From Nocardia pseudobrasiliensis NBRC 108224 (lineage in GTDB: Bacteria > Actinomycetota > Actinomycetes > Mycobacteriales > Mycobacteriaceae), in assembly GCF_001613105.1 (NCBI RefSeq), contig NZ_BDBS01000016.1, positions 1-64,000 on the forward strand: DNA of 64,000 nucleotides, read 5' to 3'. The notes under the pieces were generated by a model. It worked only from the letters and a program-made list of their open reading frames with translations. It did no database searches and was not told where the DNA came from. Positions 44,674 through 55,487 of the stretch are shown here, piece by piece (the first letter of the stretch is position 1; each line of letters opens with the position of its first letter). The translations under genes were made by a program, and so were the position numbers.

Positions 44674-46662
44674 TCAGTACGGATTACCCGGGTACTGGCC
44701 ACCTTGATGGCCGCCCGGATAACGGTTCTGCGGGCTGGGGAACGGGGGCTGCGGGACGTGGTAGCCGAAATCGTCGGCGACCATCGCGGCCAGTTCCAAC
44801 AGGGCGTTGCGGGTGGGCTTGCCCACCAGGTCCAGATCGATCTCCGCGCCCTCGGCGAGGTGGTCGTCGAAGGGGACGACCTGGACGGCGCGGGTGCGGT
44901 CGAGGAACAGCTTGCGCAGCTGATCCAGGTCGACCGTGGACGCGCCGCGCCGAGAGGCGTTGACCACCACCACGGTTCGCTCGACGAGCTTGCTGTAGTT
45001 GTGATGCTCGAGCCAGTCCAGCGTGGCCGAGGCGCTGCGCGCGCCATCGATGGCCGGTGAGGTCACCAGGATGAGCGAGCTGGCCATATCCAGCACGCCC
45101 TTCATGGCCGAATGCATCAGTCCGGTACCGCAGTCGGTCAGGATGATGTTGTAGAACTGCTGCAGGATGGCGATCGCGCGGCGGTAGTCCTCCTCGCTGA
45201 ACGCCTCCGATACGGCCGGATCCTGTTCGCTGGCAAGCACTTCCAGTCGGCTCGGCGACTGCGAGGTATGCGCCCGCACGTCCGAGTAGCGGCTGATGTG
45301 CTGATCCTCCAGCAGATTTCGCACCGTCGATCGGGTCTGGCGCGGCACCCGGTGCGCCAGCGTCCCGAGGTCGGGGTTGGCGTCGATGGCGATCACGCGG
45401 TCGCCGCGCAGCGAGGCGAACGTCGAGCCCAGACCGACTGTGGTCGTGGTCTTTCCGACGCCGCCCTTGAGCGACAGGATCGCGATCCGGTAGTCGCCGC
45501 GCACGGGCTGATTCACCCGCTCGACCAGTTCGCGGTGGACGACATCCGCGGACGATTCGCCGGGATTGATCGCACCGCCGGTCACCTTGTGCACGGCCCG
45601 ACGCCATCCGCTGCGCGGCGCCTTGCGGGCCCGCTTGAGCAGGTTCAGATCGTTGACCGAATGCGCGGGCTGGCCCGGCTGTGCGACATGCTGCGGCTGG
45701 AAGCCCGAATACTGCGGCGGCGGAGGCTGATTCGGCGCGCCCTGCGGTCCGGGCTGATGCCAGCTCGGGCCGGTCGGACCGTTCGGGCCCGGCGGCAGCG
45801 GGGGCTGGGAGTACATCTGCTGCGGCTGCGGCGTGGGCGGCAGCGGCGGCGGGGCCCAGCTGTACTGCTCGCCGCCGGACTGCTGCTCCGGACCGGGCGG
45901 CGGCGCGGGCTGGCCACCGTCCTCGGGAAAGACCCTGCGGACCATGCCGTCCGGACCGATCTCCTGCCGGATCTCGCCGTAGGGCGTCTCCTGCCGCATC
46001 TCGCCGTAGCCCGGCGGGGGGAAGGCATTGGGATCGCCTGGGCCGGGCGCGAAACCGTTGGGATCACCGGGGAACGCGTTCGGGTCACCGGGGCCACCGG
46101 GCGCGAAACCGTTCGGGTCACCCGGGCCACCGGGCGCGAAGCCGGGGTCACCCTGGCCGTAACCGCGCGGATCGCCCGGACCACCGGGCGCGTAGGCGTT
46201 GGGGTCACCCGGCCCGGGCGCGAAACCGTTCGGGTCGCCGGGACCGGCGAAACCCATCGGGCCGCCGGGCGGACCGTACGGTCCCGGCTGGTCCGGAGTC
46301 GGGAAGTTGCCGGTCGGCGGGAAGCCCGGATTCGGGCCCCCGGGTCCGGCGAACGGACCGGGCGCGAAGCCTGGCTGCGGCGGCGCGAACGGGTCGAACT
46401 GTTCCTGCCCGAACTGCGGCCCCGGCTGGAAGTTCGTCTGCTCGAAGGAATCCGGCACGGGCGGGAAGATTCCGGACGCGGCCGGTTCACCCTCCTCGGG
46501 AGCCTCCCGATCGGCGGCGTCGTCGGCGGCCTTCGCCGCGGCGTCGTCGGCCGAATCGTCATGCGCCGGCTTCGAGGTCGAGTCGTCCTTCTCGGCGGCC
46601 ACGTCCACCCCGTGGTTGTTCTGCAACCAGGGTGGTTGGGTCGAGTTGTCGTCAGTCGTCAC
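44674..46662 (-). CDS. MinD/ParA-like ATPase, EspI-type, with Pro/Gly-rich repeat region
   Basis: A 662-residue protein. Residues 1-60 are acidic and disordered. Residues about 85-340 are rich in Pro/Gly, with repeats of a GDPNGFAPG unit between 141 and 215. The C-terminal ATPase has the deviant Walker A SLKGGVGKTTTTVG near 397-410, DANPDLGTLAHRV and the Walker B region ILTDCGTGL. This layout matches EspI (Rv3876) of ESX-1 and related MinD-like proteins, but no ESX gene is nearby. It may organise or power a membrane or chromosome process; the role is unknown. Confidence 0.85.
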   Translation of the reverse strand: MTTDDNSTQPPWLQNNHGVDVAAEKDDSTSKPAHDDSADDAAAKAADDAADREAPEEGEPAASGIFPPVPDSFEQTNFQPGPQFGQEQFDPFAPPQPGFAPGPFAGPGGPNPGFPPTGNFPTPDQPGPYGPPGGPMGFAGPGDPNGFAPGPGDPNAYAPGGPGDPRGYGQGDPGFAPGGPGDPNGFAPGGPGDPNAFPGDPNGFAPGPGDPNAFPPPGYGEMRQETPYGEIRQEIGPDGMVRRVFPEDGGQPAPPPGPEQQSGGEQYSWAPPPLPPTPQPQQMYSQPPLPPGPNGPTGPSWHQPGPQGAPNQPPPPQYSGFQPQHVAQPGQPAHSVNDLNLLKRARKAPRSGWRRAVHKVTGGAINPGESSADVVHRELVERVNQPVRGDYRIAILSLKGGVGKTTTTVGLGSTFASLRGDRVIAIDANPDLGTLAHRVPRQTRSTVRNLLEDQHISRYSDVRAHTSQSPSRLEVLASEQDPAVSEAFSEEDYRRAIAILQQFYNIILTDCGTGLMHSAMKGVLDMASSLILVTSPAIDGARSASATLDWLEHHNYSKLVERTVVVVNASRRGASTVDLDQLRKLFLDRTRAVQVVPFDDHLAEGAEIDLDLVGKPTRNALLELAAMVADDFGYHVPQPPFPSPQNRYPGGHQGGQYPGNPY

Positions 46663-46917
46663 GTTTCCCCCATCTGCTCGAGGTTCGAGCAGAGAGCTCG
46701 GCGCTAATGCAGCTCCAAGCTAGCACGCTGTCCGATTACCCGTGTCCTCGCCGACGAGGTCCATCCCCCTTGCACCACACACTTATCCACATGTGATCCA
46801 CAAGTGATCTCCCCGTGCCCTGCCGCCGGCCCGGCGGCCGACGACAGGGAAATATGAGCAGCCGCGCTCGACGGCGAGGACATACGAGGAACAGCGCTCG
46901 GAAGCGGGGACCGAGGG
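46663..46917. other. Intergenic region upstream of the EspI-like gene
   Basis: This 255-bp stretch holds the promoter side of the minus-strand ATPase gene and a pair of DnaA-box-like sequences (46783-46802). No coding frame is convincing: the open frames across it are low-complexity products of the adjacent 27-bp repeat. Confidence 0.6.
46783..46802. promoter_or_regulatory. DnaA-box pair upstream of the EspI-like ATPase gene
   Basis: TTATCCACA (46783-46791), an exact consensus DnaA box, is followed immediately by TGATCCACA (46794-46802). Both face the same way, about 120-140 bp upstream of the ATPase start. Two boxes are far too few for an origin; DnaA control of the gene or a titration site is possible. 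Confidence 0.4.
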
Positions 46918-47080
46918 CCCGACTCGACAGCAGGAACCGAGAAGCCCGACCCGACAGCAGGAACCGAGAAGCCCGACCCGACAGCAGGGGACCGAGAAGC
47001 CCGACCCGCCAACGGCGACCGAGGAGCTGCGCCCGACAGCAAAGACCGAGGAGCTGGGCTCCACTGCCGAGGGGAGAAAC
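46918..47080. repeat. 27-bp tandem repeat (minisatellite)
   Basis: Six abutting units of 27-28 bp, of which the first three are nearly identical (CCCGACCCGACAGCAGGAAC, then CGAGAAG), the rest decaying toward leuA. A partial unit of 24 bp follows. There are no spacers, so it is a VNTR-type repeat and a likely strain-typing locus. It lies downstream of leuA. Confidence 0.8.
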
Positions 47081-47101
47081 GGGCTCCGCAGCAGAGATAC
47101 G

Positions 47102-47136
47102 GAGCCCGGCTCGAGGGTTGGGCGTGGGCCGGGCTC
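47102..47136 (-). terminator. Hairpin downstream of leuA
   Basis: GAGCCCGGC (47102-47110) pairs with GCCGGGCTC (47128-47136), 32 bp beyond the leuA stop. A further copy of GAGCCCGGC at 47152-47160 can form an alternative pair. No T-run follows. Confidence 0.45.
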
Positions 47137-47167
47137 GACAGCGGGGGCCGGGAGCCCGGCTGGGCGG

Positions 47168-49171
<2,004 letters not shown>

Positions 49172-49186
49172 CTATACGGTCTGGTC

Positions 49187-49954
49187 GTGACCTGGATAGA
49201 ACAGCTGGCGGTCTTCGGTGCGGGCATTGCCGCCGGCGCCATCAACACGATCGTCGGCTCGGGAACGCTGATCACCTTCCCGGTACTACTGGCACTCGGT
49301 TATCCGCCCGTGACCGCCAATGTCTCGAACACGATCGGATTGGTACCCGGCGGTGTGAGCGGCGTGTGGGGATATCGGCGCGAACTCGCGGGCCAGCGGG
49401 CCCGACTGCTGCGACTGGGCAGTGCCACCCTCATCGGCGCCGTCACGGGCGCGATCCTGCTGCTGACGCTGCCGCCCGGTGCGTTCAAGGCGATCGTGCC
49501 GGTGCTGATCATCGCGGCGCTGGTACTCGTGGTCGTACAGCCGCGGTTGTCGCGCTGGGTCAGGCAGCGGCGCGAACAGAACGGCGGCGACGCACCCGCA
49601 CACGGCGGTCTGCTGCTGTGGCTGGCCGTCCTCGGCACCGGCGTCTACGGCGGGTATTTCGGTGCGGCGCAGGGCGTTCTGCTGATGGGCCTGCTCGGGG
49701 TGTTCGTGCACGAGGATCTGCAGCGGCTCAACGGCGTGAAGAATTACCTTGCGCTGCTGGCCAATACGGTCTCGGCGGCGATCTTCATCTGCGTCGCCCA
49801 TGTGTCGTGGCAGGCGGCCGGACTGATCGCGGTCGGCTCGATCATCGGCGGCCAGCTCGGCGCGACCGTGGGACGACGCCTGCCTCCCAACGCATTACGC
49901 GGCGTCATCGTGATCGTCGGCACGATCGCGGTGGTGCGACTGCTGACTAGCTGA
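49187..49954 (+). CDS. TSUP-family sulfite exporter/permease (TauE/SafE)
   Basis: A 255-residue membrane protein with about eight hydrophobic segments. The repeated signature [22 protein letters not shown] and [17 protein letters not shown] is that of TauE/SafE permeases, which move sulfite, sulfoacetate or related anions. The GTG at 49187 lies 6 nt after a TACGGT -10 box, a leaderless pattern. It is convergent with a PLP enzyme that may act on cysteine, so a sulfur link is possible. Confidence 0.9.
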   Translation: MTWIEQLAVFGAGIAAGAINTIVGSGTLITFPVLLALGYPPVTANVSNTIGLVPGGVSGVWGYRRELAGQRARLLRLGSATLIGAVTGAILLLTLPPGAFKAIVPVLIIAALVLVVVQPRLSRWVRQRREQNGGDAPAHGGLLLWLAVLGTGVYGGYFGAAQGVLLMGLLGVFVHEDLQRLNGVKNYLALLANTVSAAIFICVAHVSWQAAGLIAVGSIIGGQLGATVGRRLPPNALRGVIVIVGTIAVVRLLTS

Positions 49955-51062
49955 GCCGCCCCGATTCGAGGAATCCACGCAGGCGCGCGGCATAGGGCTC
50001 GATATCGATGCGCTGTGCCGCGAGCCATTCCGCCGAGTAGTATTTGTCGGTATAGCGATCACCCGGATCGCACAGCAGTCCGACCACGCTGCCGTCGCGG
50101 CCCGCGGCCGCCATTTCGGACATGATGTGGAAGGCCGCCCACAGCCCGGTTCCGGTGGAGGCGCCCGCTTTTCGGCCGATCAGCCGCTCGAGGACATGGA
50201 CCGCCGCGATGGCCGCCGCGTCGGGAACGTGGATCATCCGGTCGATGGCCGAGGATACGAAGCTCGGCTCGACGCGCTGGCGGCCGATTCCCTCGATACG
50301 CGAACAGATTTCGGTGGTGACCTCGGCATCGCCGTCGCGCCAGCTCGGGAAGAACGCCGAATTGTCCGGGTCTGCAACGCAGATGCCGGTCGCGCGGCCG
50401 GTGTAGCGGATATAGCGCGCGATGGTCGCCGAGGTGCCGCCGGTGCCCGCGGTCGCCACGATCCACGCCGGATCCGGATGCGGTTCCTCGGCGAGCTGGT
50501 CGAAGATCGACTCGGCGATATTGTTGTTGCCGCGCCAGTCCGTCGCGCGCTCGGCGAAGGTGAACTGGTCCATGTAGTGCCCGCCGGTCTCGCGCGCCAG
50601 ATGGGCGGCCACGTCGTACACCTCGATGGCGTTGTCGACGAAATGACATCGGCCGCCCTGGAATTCGATCAGGCGCACCTTCTCCCGGCTGGTGCTGCGG
50701 GCCATCACCGCGATGAACGGCACCCCGATCAGCCGCGCGAAGTACGCCTCCGACACCGCGGTCGAACCGCTGGACGCCTCGATCACCGGGCGATCGGGCC
50801 GTATCCAGCCGCTGCACAGCGCGTGCAGGAACAGCGAGCGGGCCAGCCGATGCTTCAACGAGCCGGTGGGATGGGTGGATTCGTCCTTCAGATACAGATC
50901 CACCCCCGCGACCGACGGCACCGGCACGCGCAGCAGATGGGTATCCGAGGAGCGCCGCGCGTCGGCGCGCACCTTGGCGATGGCCTGGGCCAGCCACTGC
51001 CGATAGTCCGGGTCGTACCGATTGATGTCGACCATGGTGTCGATCGCGTCGGCGGCGGTCAT
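49947..51062 (-). CDS. PLP-dependent cysteine synthase/desulfhydrase family enzyme
   Basis: A 371-residue fold-type II PLP enzyme. The PLP lysine is in [13 protein letters not shown], the substrate loop in [17 protein letters not shown] and the phosphate-binding loop in [15 protein letters not shown]. Members of this long group act on cysteine or related amino acids, often as desulfhydrases. The ATG at 51062 overlaps the end of the regulator gene by 4 nt; the open frame beyond is not coding. Substrate is uncertain. Confidence 0.87.
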   Translation of the reverse strand: MTAADAIDTMVDINRYDPDYRQWLAQAIAKVRADARRSSDTHLLRVPVPSVAGVDLYLKDESTHPTGSLKHRLARSLFLHALCSGWIRPDRPVIEASSGSTAVSEAYFARLIGVPFIAVMARSTSREKVRLIEFQGGRCHFVDNAIEVYDVAAHLARETGGHYMDQFTFAERATDWRGNNNIAESIFDQLAEEPHPDPAWIVATAGTGGTSATIARYIRYTGRATGICVADPDNSAFFPSWRDGDAEVTTEICSRIEGIGRQRVEPSFVSSAIDRMIHVPDAAAIAAVHVLERLIGRKAGASTGTGLWAAFHIMSEMAAAGRDGSVVGLLCDPGDRYTDKYYSAEWLAAQRIDIEPYAARLRGFLESGRLS

Positions 51063-51712
51063 GCGCTCTCCTCGCCCTCGAGCTCGTTGAGGTAGTTGTA
51101 GATGGTGAATCGGGTGACGCCGATCGCCTCGGCCACGGTCTCGATCGCGTCCTTGACCGCGAAGACGCCCTGCTCGCGCAGCCGCGCCACGACCTGGATC
51201 TTGTGCTGTTTCTTCATCAGATCCACCGGCACCCCGGTATCGGCGACGGCCTCGGCGATCATGCGTTCGGTCAGCTCGCCCACGCTGCGCGGGAACGTCT
51301 CGCGCGGGCTCGCGATCGGCTCCGCGCCGCCCAGCAGCGTGCCGAGCAGTCGATGCGCCTCGACGAGATCGGTGACATCGATATTCAGGCACAGGGCGGC
51401 CACCGGCGTCCCGTCCGGTGATCGGACGATGATGGTGCTGGATCGGCCGCGGCGGTTGTGCGGCAGTTCGGTCGGATAGTCGAGCAGATTCCCGCTCGCT
51501 CCCTCGCTCATATGGCGCAGCAGCAGATCGGTCGCGGGTGCGCCCACACCGCGCCCGGTCAGCCCGCCCGCGATGGCATACACCGAATCCGGCAGATGCG
51601 TCAGATCGTGGACCACGACCTCGGCGCGCAGGGCCCGCGCGAGCGGTTCGACCAGCTGCGCGAGCACCCCGAGGGTTATTCGCGGGTCGGTCTCGCCGAT
51701 CTGCCCGGTCAT
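51059..51712 (-). CDS. DauR/YheO-like PAS-HTH regulator
   Basis: About 217 residues: an N-terminal YheO-like PAS domain ([47 protein letters not shown]) and a C-terminal helix-turn-helix ([26 protein letters not shown]). Such proteins respond to small amino-acid-like ligands. The ATG at 51712 has a weak AAAGG; GTG at 51724 and TTG at 51736 are alternatives. It is co-translated with the PLP enzyme, which it probably controls. Confidence 0.87.
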   Translation of the reverse strand: MTGQIGETDPRITLGVLAQLVEPLARALRAEVVVHDLTHLPDSVYAIAGGLTGRGVGAPATDLLLRHMSEGASGNLLDYPTELPHNRRGRSSTIIVRSPDGTPVAALCLNIDVTDLVEAHRLLGTLLGGAEPIASPRETFPRSVGELTERMIAEAVADTGVPVDLMKKQHKIQVVARLREQGVFAVKDAIETVAEAIGVTRFTIYNYLNELEGEESA

Positions 51713-51787
51713 GACGCCTTTCACGACTGATTTCAACTGACGTTTGAGAGATTACACAACCAGTTGATACCACCCGCGACCGGGTGG

Positions 51788-52615
51788 TTACTTGAACGCC
51801 GCCGCATTGCGCTCGGCCCATTCCGCGAAACTCCGCGCGGGACGACCGAGCACCTCGGCCACCGCGGGCTCGACCCGCAGTTCGGCGGGCGTGGGTTCAC
51901 CGAGGATGCCGAGGGTGTGCTCGACGACGGGCGCGGGCATGAAGCGAACCATGGCCGCCCGGGCCTCGGCACGGGACAGTTCGGCGAAACGCACCGGCTC
52001 ACCGATCGCGGCCCCGATGGCCTCGGCCTGTGCGCGCGGCGAGATCGGTTCGGGGCCGGTCAGCACATAGGTGCGGCCCGCGTGTCCCGCCTCGCGCAGC
52101 ACCCTCGCCGCGACGGCGGCGATATCGGCCGGGTCGACAACGGGCAGCGCGACATCCGCGAACGGCGCGGCGATGAATCGTTGCGCGCGAACGGATTCGG
52201 CCCACTGCAGTGCGTTCGAGGCGAATCCGGCCGGGCGCAACAGCGTCCAGGGCAGTCCCGAAGCCGCGACGGCCTCCTCCAGATCCGCGGGGTGCCGCCC
52301 CGTGCCGACACCCTGCGAGGACAGCAGAACGACGCGACGAATCCCCTTGTCCCGAGCCATTTTCAGCACCTTGGCGAGATCGCCACCCGCACCGAGATAT
52401 TCACCCGAGGTCAGCAGGAACAGCGCCGTCGCCCCCGTCAGCGCGGCGGCGAGTTCGGCCGGACGGGCGAGATCGGCTCGGTGACGCGTCACCCCGTCCG
52501 GAACATCACCCGCGCCCAGCGAGCGGGATACGGCCGTCACCCGTTCCCCCGCGTCGACCAGCTCCCGCACCAGCGCCCGCCCGACGTTGCCCGTCGCTCC
52601 GGTCACCACAATCAT
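51788..52615 (-). CDS. NmrA-like NAD(P)-binding protein
   Basis: A 275-residue atypical [23 protein letters not shown] at the N-terminus and the [12 protein letters not shown] strand, without the YxxxK catalytic pair of classical SDRs. This is the NmrA/quinone-oxidoreductase-2 type. ATG at 52615 is chosen over 52642 because GGAG precedes it. It is divergent from an HxlR gene with a strong dyad between, the usual arrangement for an electrophile- or quinone-responsive reductase. Confidence 0.9.
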   Translation of the reverse strand: MIVVTGATGNVGRALVRELVDAGERVTAVSRSLGAGDVPDGVTRHRADLARPAELAAALTGATALFLLTSGEYLGAGGDLAKVLKMARDKGIRRVVLLSSQGVGTGRHPADLEEAVAASGLPWTLLRPAGFASNALQWAESVRAQRFIAAPFADVALPVVDPADIAAVAARVLREAGHAGRTYVLTGPEPISPRAQAEAIGAAIGEPVRFAELSRAEARAAMVRFMPAPVVEHTLGILGEPTPAELRVEPAVAEVLGRPARSFAEWAERNAAAFK

Positions 52616-52660
52616 GGTCGTTCTCCTTCTCCGAGTTGACATTTCGAATGAGGAAGACGC

Positions 52661-52688
52661 TACTATCGGTGAGATAGTAGGTACCTAC
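52661..52688. promoter_or_regulatory. HxlR operator: dyad plus palindrome
   Basis: TACTATC (52661-52667) and GATAGTA (52673-52679) form a perfect dyad, and GTAGGTACCTAC (52677-52688) is a perfect 12-bp palindrome that overlaps it. HxlR/YodB-type sites have a TACTA-type dyad. They sit between the divergent NmrA-like and HxlR genes. Confidence 0.7.
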
Positions 52689-52705
52689 AGGAAAGTATCG
52701 GGATT

Positions 52706-53104
52706 GTGAGGAGCGACACATCGAACTGGCGGGCGGCCGCCGACGCCACTCCCGAAACCGCCTGCCCGATCGCGCCCGTGGTCGATGTGGTGTTCAGTCG
52801 CTGGACCACGCCGATCATGTGGTCCCTGCACGAATACGGCCCGCAGCGCTTCGTCGAGTTGCAGCGCCGGATCGCGACGATCACCCCGAAGGTCCTCACC
52901 GAGCGACTGCGCCAGCTCGAACGTGACGGCCTGCTCACCCGCACCTATTACGCCGAGGTGCCGCCGCGGGTCGTCTACGAGATCAGCGAACTGGGCCGCA
53001 GTCTCGCACCGCTGTTCGCCGCGCTGGCCGATTGGTCCCCGCATCTGACCGAGGTGGCCGCGGCTCGCGAAACCTATGACGCCCGTAAGCGTTCCGAGCC
53101 CTAG
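52706..53104 (+). CDS. HxlR-family regulator
   Basis: A 132-residue winged-helix protein: CPIAPVVDVVFSRWTTPIMWSLHEYGPQRFVELQRRI and the wing region KVLTERLRQLERDGLLTRTYYAEVPPRVVYEIS. The single Cys20 in the N-terminal arm occurs at the position used for thiol sensing by YodB/QorR-like members. The GTG is 18 bp after the palindrome. It ends with a 4-nt overlap with a convergent TetR gene. Confidence 0.92.
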   Translation: MRSDTSNWRAAADATPETACPIAPVVDVVFSRWTTPIMWSLHEYGPQRFVELQRRIATITPKVLTERLRQLERDGLLTRTYYAEVPPRVVYEISELGRSLAPLFAALADWSPHLTEVAAARETYDARKRSEP

Positions 53105-53724
53105 CCCGCCGCGAGGGACAGACTCGGTTCGATCGCGGCGAAGGCGGCGCGCAACCGGGTGGTCAGATTTTTGCGCCCGCCCTTCCCGTCGGCGTGCACC
53201 CACGCGCGACCCGCGACACTCCATGCGGTGATCGCCAATTCGGCGAGGATGTGCAGCCGCAGATCATCGGCCTCGAGTGCGAGCTTGTCCGAGAGCGCCG
53301 CGACAATGTCCTTCTGAACGCCGGAGCGGTGGTACTCCACCTGGGCCAGCAGGGCGGGGGCGGTCAGCACCAACCGCCGAGTGGCGAGATAGCGCCGGTC
53401 CCAGTCGGCGTCCAAGGCGGCGACGGTTTCGGCGAGGGCATCGCGCAGTTCGCCGAGCACCGATCCGGACAGCTGCCGATCTCCCAGTGCCACAAGGTAT
53501 TTCGACCACAGCTCGGTCTCGGCCTCGATCGCCACGGCCTCCTTGGTGGCGAAGGCGCGGAAGAACGTACTGCGCGAGACCTCAGCCTCATCCACCAGTT
53601 CGTCCAATGTCGTTGCGTCGTAACCCTTCTCCGAGAACAGCCGCAGCGCCGCGTCGGCTAGGGCGCGGCGGGTGCGCAGCCGCTTGCGCTCTCGCAGGGG
53701 CAGCGCGCGCTCATCCATCGGCAT
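53101..53724 (-). CDS. TetR-family regulator
   Basis: A 207-residue TetR protein (ALRLFSEKGYDATTLDELVDEAEVSRSTFFRAFATKEA) with a C-terminal domain of the AcrR/MftR-like kind. The ATG lies 6 nt after a TACGAT -10 box, consistent with a leaderless mRNA. A MarR-type gene lies divergently 120 bp away; targets are unknown. Confidence 0.9.
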   Translation of the reverse strand: MPMDERALPLRERKRLRTRRALADAALRLFSEKGYDATTLDELVDEAEVSRSTFFRAFATKEAVAIEAETELWSKYLVALGDRQLSGSVLGELRDALAETVAALDADWDRRYLATRRLVLTAPALLAQVEYHRSGVQKDIVAALSDKLALEADDLRLHILAELAITAWSVAGRAWVHADGKGGRKNLTTRLRAAFAAIEPSLSLAAG

Positions 53725-53772
53725 ACCGACATCGTATCCGATCCTCGATACCTATCCACACTCAGACTCAAT

Positions 53773-53804
53773 TGACACTTGCGCACAAATGGAACTCAGT
53801 GTCA
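53773..53804. promoter_or_regulatory. Inverted repeat upstream of the MarR-like gene
   Basis: TGACACT (53773-53779) and AGTGTCA (53798-53804) are separated by 18 bp, the first overlapping a TTGACA -35-like sequence. A possible operator for the MarR-like or TetR protein. Confidence 0.45.
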
Positions 53805-53844
53805 GAATTCAACGGCAAGCCACGCACCCAGAAGGAGTCGGCAG

Positions 53845-54270
53845 ATGTCCACCCCCACCCTCAACCCCGCGATCATCGGCCAGGTCGAAAAGCATCACAC
53901 CGCGGTCCTGGCCAGGGCTTTGTCCGGCACCACACTCGACGAGAAGCAGTGGATCACCCTCAACCAAGCCCTGACCGGACCCATCGAACGCTCGGCCCAC
54001 ATCGCCCGCGTCGCGACCATGACGCAGTGGGATCCCACCGCGGTCGCCGCCGCCGTGACAGCCCTGCTCACCGCCGGACTGCTGCGCGAACTGCCCGGCG
54101 ATCGTCTCGAGGCCACCGAGGCGGGTGCGACGCTGGTCGGCCGGATCCGCACCGAAACCGGGGCAATCGTCACCCGCGCCTACGAGGCCGTCTCCGCCGA
54201 GGACCGCGCGGTGGCCGCCCGCGTGCTCACGATCGTCAAGGAGCGGCTGGCCGTGGAGTTGGCCGATTAG
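53845..54270 (+). CDS. MarR-like winged-helix protein
   Basis: A 141-residue protein with a helical core and a winged helix (QWDPTAVAAAVTALLTAGLLRELPGDRLEATEAGATLV). It is shorter in the wing than usual MarR regulators. GAAGGAG precedes the ATG. It overlaps a convergent hypothetical gene by 4 nt. Target unknown. Confidence 0.82.
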   Translation: MSTPTLNPAIIGQVEKHHTAVLARALSGTTLDEKQWITLNQALTGPIERSAHIARVATMTQWDPTAVAAAVTALLTAGLLRELPGDRLEATEAGATLVGRIRTETGAIVTRAYEAVSAEDRAVAARVLTIVKERLAVELAD

Positions 54271-55067
54271 TTCTCCCCCGCCGACAGATGTACGAGGCTG
54301 AGCCGGTCGGCGAGGGCGTCGACCGAGGCGGCATCGGCGTAGGCCTCGGTGGTCAACTCGATGTAGCTGGCCCAGCGGGCGATTCGCGGGGTCCAGCGTT
54401 CGACGTAGGCGCGGGCGTGTACGGCCTCGGCCAGGTCGCCCTTCGCCCGCGCCGACCGTTCCGCGGAAAGCGCTGCGGCCACGGTGTTCTCGGCGACCAT
54501 CAGCTGTTCGCGGCAGTGGTCGAGATCGGGGACCTCCTCGCGGACGGTATCGGCCTCGACCCGCAGATTGAGCACCAGCCCGCGCAATCGGGGATCGGCC
54601 ACCTCGAGTCGCGGTTCCTCACCCTCCTTCGGCATCGCCCGGCCGGCGGCGGCGATGGCGCGCAGACAGCGTTCGCGCCGCTGTTTCTCGCGTTTCTCCC
54701 AGAGCGCCAGCTCTTTTCGATACTCCTCGACCTCCTTGTGGTCGATCTCGCGATAGCGCAGTTCGGCCGCCGAACTCATCCGCTCGACGCCCGCCTCGTC
54801 GCGCACCACGATCGTGGCCCGCAGCGCCTCGGGTTCCGGATCCGCGGTTCCCTCGATCCGCGCATCCAGTACCGCCGCGTGCTGTTCCTCGACCAGCTCC
54901 CCGCACACCCGGTCGAAGACGGCCGTGCCCACCTGGATGAAGTCCTGGCAGACGCGCCCGGTGAGGGGTTCGGGGGTATCGAATCGCCCCTCGCCCGTCT
55001 CCAGAACGCGTTCCGATCCGGCCGGGTCGGTCCGCATGACAATCCAGCTGTAGAACTCGCCAGTCAT
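54267..55067 (-). CDS. Hypothetical protein with a charged coiled-coil segment
   Basis: A 266-residue protein of unknown function. A highly charged helix, IDHKEVEEYRKELALWEKREKQRRERC near residues 106-133, is a likely coiled coil. No signal peptide, membrane segment or known catalytic motif is visible. The ATG at 55067 is preceded by GGAGG at 5 nt; the longer open frame upstream is not supported. Confidence 0.7.
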   Translation of the reverse strand: MTGEFYSWIVMRTDPAGSERVLETGEGRFDTPEPLTGRVCQDFIQVGTAVFDRVCGELVEEQHAAVLDARIEGTADPEPEALRATIVVRDEAGVERMSSAAELRYREIDHKEVEEYRKELALWEKREKQRRERCLRAIAAAGRAMPKEGEEPRLEVADPRLRGLVLNLRVEADTVREEVPDLDHCREQLMVAENTVAAALSAERSARAKGDLAEAVHARAYVERWTPRIARWASYIELTTEAYADAASVDALADRLSLVHLSAGEN

Positions 55068-55298
55068 CCTGTCCTCCAAAGCTGTTCGGCCCCGACGGGA
55101 CAACGCGATCACCCCTCGGCCCGACCTTACGATCGCGGCCGGACAGCGGACAACGGCTCCAGACCGATTTCGGCGAACCGGCAGGTGTGATTCCATTCTG
55201 GAACGCGGAAAGTTTCACGACCGCGACACGCGGCGGAGATCTCGAGCCTGTCGGCCCGCGGTGGTATGACCGAAGGGGACGTTCGCACAGGAGGTCTC

Positions 55299-55487
55299 AT
55301 GCTCATCGATCAATGCCACGGCACCCTGATCGTGCACACCGATCGGTCGGTGGAATGCACCGAACCGGACTGCCTCGATTCCGACCGTGCCCGGCACACC
55401 TTCGTCATCGACTGCTTCGACGTGGCCGGTGGCTGCGGGTGCGCGGTCACCGAGACGGTTACGGGGCCGCGTAGCCTGGCCGGGTGA
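55299..55487 (+). CDS. Small Cys-rich protein, possible zinc binder
   Basis: A 62-residue protein: CHG at the start, EC-x3-PDC, then FVIDCFD and GGCGC, with six cysteines and several His/Asp residues, which suggests metal binding or disulphides. The start has a strong AGGAGG 6 nt upstream. Its stop overlaps the next GTG, so the two are co-translated. No family recognised. Confidence 0.72.
   Translation: MLIDQCHGTLIVHTDRSVECTEPDCLDSDRARHTFVIDCFDVAGGCGCAVTETVTGPRSLAG

Noticed and set aside
46783..46802. Replication origin
   Set aside because: Only two DnaA-like boxes and no dnaA, dnaN, AT-rich unwinding region or change of gene orientation.
46783..47064. A 93-codon frame of repeated Cys-Cys-Arg-Val units
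   Set aside because: It is the translation of the 27-bp minisatellite and has no ribosome site.
46918..47080. Possible CRISPR array
   Set aside because: The 27-bp units abut directly with no unique spacers, and no cas gene is near.
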